Positions 9,211-16,138 of a stretch of DNA of 64,000 nucleotides are shown here, in pieces. This stretch comes from Bifidobacterium pullorum DSM 20433. GTDB taxonomy: Bacteria; Actinomycetota; Actinomycetes; Actinomycetales; Bifidobacteriaceae. Positions within the stretch are counted from its first letter, which is position 1, and each line of letters opens with the position of its first letter. The position numbers and the translations under genes are program-made. The notes under the pieces are model-generated. The model did no database searches. It saw only the letters and a list, made by a program, of their open reading frames with translations, and was not told the DNA's origin. The stretch covers positions 1 through 64,000 of the forward strand of contig NZ_JDUI01000010.1 of assembly GCF_000771405.1 (NCBI RefSeq). Reading direction: 5' to 3'.

Positions 9211-10647
9211 ATGGAGATGAAGGGGTTGACAGTAATAATCCGCAGGCTGATGCCGATGGTAACCGCCATAGGGGTGGTTTTAATCGGCGGCTGGTGCATG
9301 TTGGCCACGGCACCTGGCCATATCCCGGATATCTGGTCCCATATCTATCGGATAGCAGGTATCGTCAACGGTGACGTGATGGTGCGGCCGGTTGATTCCG
9401 TCAGCTACCTGCATGGTGGAATCGGTAACGTCGGCGGACATGTCGACTGGGAATGGATCGAGTACTCCCAACAGCATTATGACGGTTACGATCCTACTGT
9501 CGTTCGTTCTGACTCCATCAAAGTGTTCGACGAATCCGGGGCGGACGTACCGTATAACAACACTGCCACCAATAGCCCTGTCGCGTACTTGCCGCAACTG
9601 GTCGTATTCGGCGTCGGCAAGATGCAAGGGTTCCCCGCCGACGTCACGTATCATCTTGCCGAATTGTTGATGCTGCTGATATATGCGGGGTGTGCAGCCG
9701 CGTCGGTGGCGCTGCTGCCGCGATGGCGGATTATTGTCGGACTGGCGATGTTGTGTCCGCTTCTGATACGCCGATATGCCTTCGCGATTTCCGCCGATTC
9801 GTTGACTCAAGCGTTGGCGTTCCTGTTTTCGTGTATGGTTTTTCGGACTTTATATTGCAAGGTTTCGAACCGATATTGCATAGTTGTGGCTTGTGTGTCG
9901 GTGCTGCTGGCGATGTGCAAGTTCATTTATGCGCCTATGGTTGCGCTGGCGTTATTAATACCGTACATGCAGCGTGGTCTGAGTGGTGACGATGCTGGAA
10001 CCGCTTCTGAGGCAGAGACTGCGCGCCGGCTGGCCGTCTGGCGAGATCCGCGACTATGGATTTGCGCGGCGGGCGATGCACTGGCTTTCCTGTGGCTGGC
10101 GGTATGGATGCGAACGACGAATTGGTTCGTGACCACTCCCATGATTGTCTCCTATGACCAGATGTCCGAAAAGAAAGCGGAGCTGCTCTCCGGTCCTGCC
10201 GGCATCCTGGATATGCTGCATGCGGTGTGGATCGCAATCGTTCATGGCAAAGCGAATCTCGATTCGCGAGCCGATAGTCTGGTTATTACGATGTTTTGGG
10301 CATTGTGGGGGCTGGTGGCCATCGTATTGCTGGCGGCAAGCGTCGCGCGCACTATGTCCAAGCGCAGGCTGGTGTTCTGGTGGTGTGCGGTCGTGGTTTC
10401 GACGGGGATCATGCTGTTGACTTATGTGGCGTTGTGGCTGCAATACACGCCGGTGGGCGCAGCCGTGGTCGAGGGCATGCAGCACAGGTATTTCTTCCCG
10501 CTGGTTATTCTTATGCTGCTGTGTGGCCTCGAATGTTTGCACGGGCTATGGTATCGCCGTCGAGTGTGTGAAAGCGGACTGGCGCGTACGAACGGAAGTG
10601 GATCGGTGGACTCGCGTCAGGCAGAGACGTTGCTTGTGCCCCGGTGA
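9211..10647 (+). CDS. DUF2142-like polytopic membrane protein
   Basis: The product is 478 residues with about nine to eleven hydrophobic segments. The first (about 12-32) is followed by a long outside loop of about 100 residues (HIPDIWSHIYRIAGIVNGD through PVAYLPQLVVFGVGKM), then closely spaced helices and a C-terminal soluble tail. The loop pattern, with a conserved SPVAYLPQ near helix 2, resembles DUF2142 membrane proteins, which are commonly encoded in polysaccharide loci and look GT-C-like; no transferase activity is proven. The start at ATG 9211 is favoured by the -10 box 8 bp upstream. The gene is enclosed by direct repeats (9020 and 10757), so it appears to be an inserted unit. Codon usage is AT-richer than in the core genes after 40 kb. 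Confidence 0.65.
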   Translation: MEMKGLTVIIRRLMPMVTAIGVVLIGGWCMLATAPGHIPDIWSHIYRIAGIVNGDVMVRPVDSVSYLHGGIGNVGGHVDWEWIEYSQQHYDGYDPTVVRSDSIKVFDESGADVPYNNTATNSPVAYLPQLVVFGVGKMQGFPADVTYHLAELLMLLIYAGCAAASVALLPRWRIIVGLAMLCPLLIRRYAFAISADSLTQALAFLFSCMVFRTLYCKVSNRYCIVVACVSVLLAMCKFIYAPMVALALLIPYMQRGLSGDDAGTASEAETARRLAVWRDPRLWICAAGDALAFLWLAVWMRTTNWFVTTPMIVSYDQMSEKKAELLSGPAGILDMLHAVWIAIVHGKANLDSRADSLVITMFWALWGLVAIVLLAASVARTMSKRRLVFWWCAVVVSTGIMLLTYVALWLQYTPVGAAVVEGMQHRYFFPLVILMLLCGLECLHGLWYRRRVCESGLARTNGSGSVDSRQAETLLVPR

Positions 10648-10726
10648 CGGACGACGAGTGCGACGACCTGGTCGAGTCGAAACGGGGCGGAAGCCCAATG
10701 AGGCACGCGTCAAGAAAGTCAGCGGG

Positions 10727-10798
10727 CTAGCGGAGTCCGGTGCAATAACGGAAAACCTCGGGCGTTTCCTGGCCGTGGCGGATGCTCAGTGATGACAT
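10727..10798 (-). pseudogene. Remnant of the GlfT2-like gene 5' end (23 codons)
   Basis: Translation from the duplicated start gives MSSLSIRHGQETPEVFRY and then CTGLR and a stop. The first 12 residues equal those of the intact gene at 9061; after that the reading diverges completely. The promoter is intact, so a short transcript running antisense into the DUF2142 3' end is possible. Confidence 0.75.
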
Positions 10799-10836
10799 GC
10801 TCCCAATTATAGGGAGAAGGCCGGGGCTTGCCATAA
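10757..10836. repeat. Direct repeat, copy 2 (duplicated 5' end of GlfT2-like gene)
   Basis: Copy of 9020-9097 in the same orientation, 1,737 bp away. It retains the TATAAT (10806-10811, minus strand), the CTCCC/GGGAG palindrome and the start codon at 10798. Confidence 0.9.
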
Positions 10837-10922
10837 GATACTGGATAATCGAACATCGAGCTTGTTCGGTTGGTAGGATGAACGGTATTGACGGTATCGG
10901 TACACGCGAAAGGCAGTGGGGC

Positions 10923-11585
10923 ATGAGCGCGGATGTGAACGCTTCGGAGTTGGGGGAGGACACGGAACGGTCGCTGGTGGGCGATATCCGCACCGGTTTG
11001 GAGACGGATTTCGTCGTGCGGGGCGAGCAGGTGGTGTTCCAAGGCGACGACGACGCGCAGTTCGCCGTCATTCGCGCGGACGTATCGCCTGCCGATGACG
11101 CCGGGACCGGTGATGCGTCGGAGGACGCCCCGGTCTATCCCGTGTATTTCGCGCAGGTGCGCGGCGGTCAGCCCAGTGTGGTGTGCGTGGCGGTTCGCCC
11201 GGACGGGCGCATCCTGCTGGTGCGGCATTGGCGCATCGCCACGGATTCCTACGAATGGGAGTTCCCGCGTAGCTTGGGCGAGCCGGACATGATCGCCGGT
11301 GCCACCGCGGAATACGAGCTGATGAAGGAGACGGGCATCCGTCCGCTCTCGCATCGGACCCTGCAGATGATCCACGCCGACACCGGCAAACTGCGCGACT
11401 CCATCGCCGTGGTGGAGCTCAGGGTCGCGTCGGACAGGGCCGATGCCGCCATGCTCAACGATCCCCGTCTGCAATGGCTGGAGCCCGCCGAATTCGACGA
11501 GATGGTGCGCGCCGGCAACATCATGGATGGCGTGACGCTATCCGCCTACCTCATCTGGAGAACGCGGGCGGAAGGCGGCGCGTAG
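10923..11585 (+). CDS. Nudix-fold protein with degenerate Nudix box
   Basis: The product is 220 residues. The fold is recognisable from PVYFAQVRGGQPSVVCVAVR, ILLVRHWRIATDSYEWEFPRS and the Nudix helix region ending in YELMKETGI, as in ADP-ribose/nucleoside-diphosphate-sugar pyrophosphatases. Against G(x5)E(x7)REUxEExGU, the first Gly is Ser, the first Glu is Met, the Arg is Tyr and the next Glu is Lys. Metal binding is therefore doubtful and the protein may be inactive, or a binding or regulatory protein. I use ATG 10923 (GAAAGG about 10 bp upstream); ATG 10878 is possible but has no room for a ribosome site. Its last 85 bp have a decayed copy at 16027-16111. Confidence 0.7.
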   Translation: MSADVNASELGEDTERSLVGDIRTGLETDFVVRGEQVVFQGDDDAQFAVIRADVSPADDAGTGDASEDAPVYPVYFAQVRGGQPSVVCVAVRPDGRILLVRHWRIATDSYEWEFPRSLGEPDMIAGATAEYELMKETGIRPLSHRTLQMIHADTGKLRDSIAVVELRVASDRADAAMLNDPRLQWLEPAEFDEMVRAGNIMDGVTLSAYLIWRTRAEGGA

Positions 11586-11677
11586 CCTGTGTTGCGCCCG
11601 CAAGGGCAGTGTGAAACGAAAACCGGCGGGATGAATTGAACGTTCGCCCCGCCGGCTTCCATGGTCAGCCGATTTCG

Positions 11678-14600
11678 TCAGCGACGGTTACGACGCGCAA
11701 GAGCGCACGCGCCACCGATAACGATTGCGGCAATGGCGGCAATCAGGACGGGTACCGTCGCCGAGCCGGATTGCGCCAACGGCTTGTTTCCGTTCTGGCC
11801 GTCCGCCTGCGTGACGTTATCCTGATCGGACGATCCACCCTGATCGGCGGGCTTGTCCTGGTCGGACGGGGCGTTGGGCTCGTTCTGTCCCGGGGCATCG
11901 GGGTCAGCAGGATCCGTCGGGCACGGCACGATTTCAGCGGTCGGCGGGTCGATGGCCTTCGCTCCCCAGAACGCGGCGCGTCCGGTCTGATACTGCGCGT
12001 CCGGGCCGGCGTCGGGGAACACGTCGCCGCCAACGCCGGTGAAGAACATCGCGTAATCGCCGGTTTCGGTGGTTTGCGTACCCAGAGTGGCCGTGTAGGA
12101 GCCGTGCAGGAGGCTGCCTGCGTCAGCGGTGTCGATGGCAAGGGACACCGCGGTGCCGTCCACACTCCACGAACCGGTGGCTGCTCCGCTGATCGTGCCA
12201 TCGGCGTTCAGCGTGACAGTGAGGGCATGGTAGATCGCGTTGCTGGCGTCGCCGCCGCCAGCGTAGAACGCGGTCGGGCTATGCACCACGATCTCATAGT
12301 CGCCGGCCACCTGCTCGGTGGTATAGGAGTCCTGCTGCCGGACGGTACCGGACTTCTCGTACGGCGCCATGACCAACCATCCGTCGGGGGAAACGACCAT
12401 GGGTTGCACCCGAACCTGATGCTCCTCGAGGTTGCCTTCGGTGCGCACGAAACGCGTGTGGAACACGTTGTAGATGCTGCCGTCGTCATCGGTCAGGATG
12501 GCATTGCCTCCTTGGGCGGTCTTGACGCTTTCCGAGCCGGTCTGATCATACGAGCTCAGGATGCGCAGGCCGCGGTTGAAGGCCTTGTCGTCGGACACGT
12601 TCTGGGTGTATACCGCCGAGTTGCCGTTCTGGTCCACATACGGTCCAGTGATGTTCTCGGAACGGAACTCGCGCATCTGATAGCCGCCGGTTTGAGTCAG
12701 GCCGCCGTACGAGAGGAACATGTACCAGTAGTCGCCCTGCTTGGTGATCGCCACGCCTTCGCCGGAGTTGCCGTAGCCGCCGGCCAGCTTGTGTCCGTAA
12801 TAGGCGTCGGAGACATTCGGCACGGTCTCGTAGGTGGTGGTGTAGTCGCGCAGGCCGGTGGCCGGGTCGAGCTTGATCATCCAGATGCCACCGAACCAGG
12901 AGCCGAGCGCCATCCACATATCGTCGCCGTCGTACTTCACGCTGGCGTCGATGGCGTTGATGCCGGTGTCCTGCAGACTGTCGTAGCGGCTCAGGTCCGC
13001 GCCCTCGCCCAACACCTGGTAAACGTCGGTCTGGTCGGCGTTGCTGGCGTTGAAACCGGAGTAGATGACCGGACCAACGTAGGTCCAGTCGCCCTCGATG
13101 TCATCGGCGGTGAGCAGCACCATTACGGTTTTCTGGTATTGCGCGCCGCCGCCGTTGATGCTCAGATACATGCACCACTTGTTCATCGTCGGGTTCCATA
13201 CCACCTCCGGCGCCCACATGTTGCCTGCGAGGTCGGGATTGGTGTCCTGCTTCGGCCAGGCTTCCCAGATATCGCCAAGCACGGTCTGGTAGTCGGTGAC
13301 AAGGTTGTTGGTGAAGTATTCCCAGTGCTGCAGGTCGGTGCTCTTAGCGAACGCGCGGTGCGAGCCGAAGATGTAGTACTTGCCGTTGGCCTTGATGATG
13401 CCGGGGTCGTGGGAGGTCACGCGGGCGTGCGTCGGATCGTCGCCGGTGGCTGCGGGCTGGACCATCACGTCAATGGCTTTGACGATCGGTTCAGGGAACG
13501 TGTCGGAGACGATTGTGGCAGTCAACGTGACAACTTGCGCTTCGCCGCAGGACGGGCGGGTCACAACGGTGGTGTAGGAGGCGGACCCTTCGGTGAGCGG
13601 TTCGATTGCCAGAAGATCCGGGTTGGAGGAGGCCCAGGAGACCGTGCCGTCCATGTCGTAGGAGTCGACATGGACCGTGGCGGGCAACAGCAGGCTGCCG
13701 CGCACGTCGTCGGGGTTGTCTACGACGACGTTGGCGGCCACGATTTCACGCAGCTCATCTTCGGACACGTCGCGGGGCACCGTGACCGTGAACTCGCGGG
13801 TCACCGGTTCGGTCGGGGTCTCCATCTCGCCCAACGGAGTAAGGACGGCGGTCAAGGTGACGACGACGTCCTGGGACTGGGGAACGACGTTCGCGGTTCC
13901 AGCGTCATTGATGTGGAGCGCATTTTCGTCGGACGATGTCCATGTGACGGTGGCGTTGCGTGTGGTGGTCGGCAAGGTGAAGTCGGCGTTCGCGTAGCCC
14001 GGGACTTCGATGGCTGAAGCCTGGGTGCCGAGCAGGTCGGCGACGCCTTCGGCGGGCAGGGTCTCGGCGATCTGCTGCTGGGTCATTGCGCCGTCGTATA
14101 CGGTGAACGACTTGATGGCACCGTGATAGTACGCGTCGCCCACGCCCGGGTAGCGGGATTCGCCGATGACGTTGTGGGTGTGGTCACCGAACTGTGCGGG
14201 ATTGGTGGTGACCGGGCTGCTGCCGACCTCGCGTCCATTGATGTACAAGGTCACGGTGTTGGTCGTGCCGTCAATGGTGGCGGTGAAGGTCTGGAACTGC
14301 TCCATCGACAGGTTCTCGGAGGCGGAGAAGAATGTCTCTCCCGCGCCGTTTTCCTTGGAGGTGATGGAGGTGTAGAGCGATGTGTGGGTGGATGCGGCCC
14401 AGGAGCCTTTGGCGGTCTGGCCTGTGCCTCCGAGGGACCACAGGTAGGTCCATTGACTGCCGGAGCTGTTGAATTCGTCATTGCGCACCACTGTGGAGAT
14501 GGTGGCGGAGGCGTGGTCCTTGAGGATATCGTCAGGCAGCTTCACGTAGTAGCTGCCATCCATTTGCAGGGCGCCTTCCTCGTAACGCCCTTCCGTCATA

Positions 14601-14863
14601 CCGTTCGCATCGGTGACGACGGCGTCGCCGAATGGCGAGCTCTCTACATCGTTGGTGACGGTGGCGGTGCCGGTAGTGGCTGTGGAGAAGTCGTAGCTGA
14701 CGATGGGTTGCGGCGTACTCTCTTCCGCGGAAGCCGAGGACGCGCCGAACCCGGCAATGCCGAGCAGTAGCGCGGCAGCGGTCAGCGCGGCCACCGGTTT
14801 GGTTCCGATGGTTCCGTGTGAACCGGAAGACGTCAACGTTCTATAACGTTGTAAATTTCGCAT
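11678..14863 (-). CDS. Secreted, wall-anchored GH43-family (arabinanase-like) glycoside hydrolase
   Basis: The product is 1,061 residues, ATG 14863 with AAGGAAGG upstream. It has a signal peptide (about 1-47, ending SSASA), a LamG/concanavalin-like domain (about 50-285, IVSYDFSTATTG onward), two atrophied Ig-like domains (about 290-475), and a five-bladed-propeller GH43 domain (about 480-840) with the N-terminal catalytic Asp in SHDPGII and an acid candidate Glu in GEGVAI. A beta-rich domain (about 850-950), an acidic D/Q-rich linker and a C-terminal LAQSGS motif with hydrophobic helix and RRNRR tail follow: a sortase signal variant. GH43 enzymes of this layout degrade arabinans of plant pectin or arabinogalactan; substrate is inferred. 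Convergent with the Nudix gene. Confidence 0.85.
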   Translation of the reverse strand: MRNLQRYRTLTSSGSHGTIGTKPVAALTAAALLLGIAGFGASSASAEESTPQPIVSYDFSTATTGTATVTNDVESSPFGDAVVTDANGMTEGRYEEGALQMDGSYYVKLPDDILKDHASATISTVVRNDEFNSSGSQWTYLWSLGGTGQTAKGSWAASTHTSLYTSITSKENGAGETFFSASENLSMEQFQTFTATIDGTTNTVTLYINGREVGSSPVTTNPAQFGDHTHNVIGESRYPGVGDAYYHGAIKSFTVYDGAMTQQQIAETLPAEGVADLLGTQASAIEVPGYANADFTLPTTTRNATVTWTSSDENALHINDAGTANVVPQSQDVVVTLTAVLTPLGEMETPTEPVTREFTVTVPRDVSEDELREIVAANVVVDNPDDVRGSLLLPATVHVDSYDMDGTVSWASSNPDLLAIEPLTEGSASYTTVVTRPSCGEAQVVTLTATIVSDTFPEPIVKAIDVMVQPAATGDDPTHARVTSHDPGIIKANGKYYIFGSHRAFAKSTDLQHWEYFTNNLVTDYQTVLGDIWEAWPKQDTNPDLAGNMWAPEVVWNPTMNKWCMYLSINGGGAQYQKTVMVLLTADDIEGDWTYVGPVIYSGFNASNADQTDVYQVLGEGADLSRYDSLQDTGINAIDASVKYDGDDMWMALGSWFGGIWMIKLDPATGLRDYTTTYETVPNVSDAYYGHKLAGGYGNSGEGVAITKQGDYWYMFLSYGGLTQTGGYQMREFRSENITGPYVDQNGNSAVYTQNVSDDKAFNRGLRILSSYDQTGSESVKTAQGGNAILTDDDGSIYNVFHTRFVRTEGNLEEHQVRVQPMVVSPDGWLVMAPYEKSGTVRQQDSYTTEQVAGDYEIVVHSPTAFYAGGGDASNAIYHALTVTLNADGTISGAATGSWSVDGTAVSLAIDTADAGSLLHGSYTATLGTQTTETGDYAMFFTGVGGDVFPDAGPDAQYQTGRAAFWGAKAIDPPTAEIVPCPTDPADPDAPGQNEPNAPSDQDKPADQGGSSDQDNVTQADGQNGNKPLAQSGSATVPVLIAAIAAIVIGGACALARRNRR
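14834..14851. repeat. Inverted repeat CAACGTT-N4-AACGTTG within the GH43 5' coding end
   Basis: The arms at 14834-14840 and 14845-14851 are perfect and lie at codons 5-10 of the GH43 gene. The core equals the palindrome at 15010-15017, so it may be a second site for the same regulator, or chance. Confidence 0.4.
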
Positions 14864-15273
14864 ATGACCTTCCTTGTCTCTGATATGCGTGGTGTGCGGA
14901 TGATGGGAGCACGTTGCCGTCACGCCGGTATGGTGTATCGGAGTGTTGACGTGTGTGGCCCCTCATGCTGCGGCATCGCTGCCGTTGTGGTCCACTGTAG
15001 CATTGTTTTCAACGTTGTATATATGCGGTGCGTATACCCAAAGAGGGAACCGTTGGTATTGCAAGGAACTCACGGCGTGCCGCATACGGTGGCCAGGCGG
15101 GGTGTCGTCGGGTGTCGCGCCGATGGACGTAAGCATTGCTGGTGTCGATGGACAAGCTATCGGGACTGCGGGATAACGTCGAAACGGATGGGTGCCATGT
15201 CGGCGGAACGTCTGCGCGGTACCATCGACGTGGAAGGGATAACCGGCATCCGAGGTGATTGAAGGAGCGGACC
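14864..15273. other. Divergent intergenic region between GH43 gene and hypothetical gene
   Basis: About 410 bp with no supportable gene. It should hold the promoter of the GH43 gene on the minus strand (AT-rich TATATAC near 15015-15025 with the CAACGTTG palindrome) and that of the 15274 gene. Nothing else was recognised. Confidence 0.5.
15010..15017. promoter_or_regulatory. Candidate LacI-type operator CAACGTTG upstream of the GH43 gene
   Basis: An 8-bp perfect palindrome with a central CG sits inside a larger GCAT...ATGC-bounded imperfect palindrome (about 15001-15027) next to TATATA. LacI-family sugar regulators use such centres. It lies about 150 bp upstream of the GH43 start, where a promoter is expected. 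Confidence 0.45.
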
Positions 15274-16011
15274 ATGGATTGGACATGGTGTGATGCGGTG
15301 AGCGCCATCGGCAACGTCGTCATGGCGTTGACCGCGCTGGCGGCGCTGATTTTTGCGGGTATTCAGTGTCGTGACTCCCTCAGGCAGCAGCGGCGGGACG
15401 AGGAATTGGAACGCAAACAGGATGAGCGTGAGGTGGAAGCCCGCGAACGACATGACCGGGAATTGCGGGAATCACGCAACCGTGAGGTGTTCCGCGACAG
15501 GCAACGCGAAATTTCCCATGTGGAGGCATTCGCCGTCATGCAACGGCGCTCCGGAGACTCGGGCAAACCACAGTTTCAGTATGGTATCGAGCTCAGTGTG
15601 CCCACCGAAGCTTCGATTTTCGACGTGCGGCTTTGGGTCCGGTGGGTCGAGAGCGAGTTCACCCAGGCGCCCCGATGCCGCGCCGGTGCGGGTGACGACG
15701 GGAAGGGGAAATGCTATGCGGTTCCGGGCGTATCCCACCCATGGCGCATGGTTCGTCCCGGCAACTGGCTGATCCGTCCCGCCAGCACATACCCCTGGAC
15801 CCATCCGCAACCGCTGCCATCCGACTCGGATTGGATATCGATCTACAGCACCAAGGATGAGCATCAGGTCATCGAAATCGAATTCACCGACTGCTACGGC
15901 AATACATGGCGGCGCCGATACAATGCGGACGCGGCGGAAACCTATGCGGCGGCCTTCGAACTGACATACGCCAATGAAAAAGAACTGAAGAACTTCGTCG
16001 TTGGCGAATAA
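15274..16011 (+). CDS. Hypothetical membrane-anchored coiled-coil protein
   Basis: The product is 245 residues from ATG 15274, with GAAGGAG at 15261-15267. Residues about 8-30 are one hydrophobic segment (AIGNVVMALTALAALIFAG). Residues 35-80 are highly charged with heptad spacing (Arg/Glu-rich), likely a coiled coil. The remaining 160 residues look like a globular beta-rich domain with no known motif. Topology suggests a cytoplasmic C-terminal domain tethered to the membrane. It is not recognised. It shares the block bounded by the duplicated Nudix gene ends (11501 and 16027) with the GH43 gene, so it may have arrived with it. Confidence 0.65.
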   Translation: MDWTWCDAVSAIGNVVMALTALAALIFAGIQCRDSLRQQRRDEELERKQDEREVEARERHDRELRESRNREVFRDRQREISHVEAFAVMQRRSGDSGKPQFQYGIELSVPTEASIFDVRLWVRWVESEFTQAPRCRAGAGDDGKGKCYAVPGVSHPWRMVRPGNWLIRPASTYPWTHPQPLPSDSDWISIYSTKDEHQVIEIEFTDCYGNTWRRRYNADAAETYAAAFELTYANEKELKNFVVGE

Positions 16012-16026
16012 GCACGTATCTGAGGC

Positions 16027-16111
16027 CATGGTGTGCGCCGGCAGCATCATGGACGGTGTGACGCCGCCCACCTGCCTTATCTGAAGAACACGGGCGGAAG
16101 GCTGCACGTAG
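16027..16111 (+). pseudogene. Decayed duplicate of the Nudix-gene 3' end
   Basis: These 85 bp align without gaps to 11501-11585 (70 of 85 identical). In the same frame it reads MVCAGSIMDGVTPPTCLI then TGA, against MVRAGNIMDGVTLSAYLIW in the intact gene; the Trp codon has become a stop. It is a direct repeat about 4.5 kb from its source and bounds the GH43/hypothetical block. Confidence 0.85.
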
Positions 16112-16138
16112 GATGATGCGGAACGGCGCACGTCCGAC

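Noticed and set aside
11636..14017. Long plus-strand frame opposite the GH43 gene
   Set aside because: The opposite strand encodes a complete domain series with signal peptide and sorting signal; this frame is repetitive Gly/Val/Arg text.
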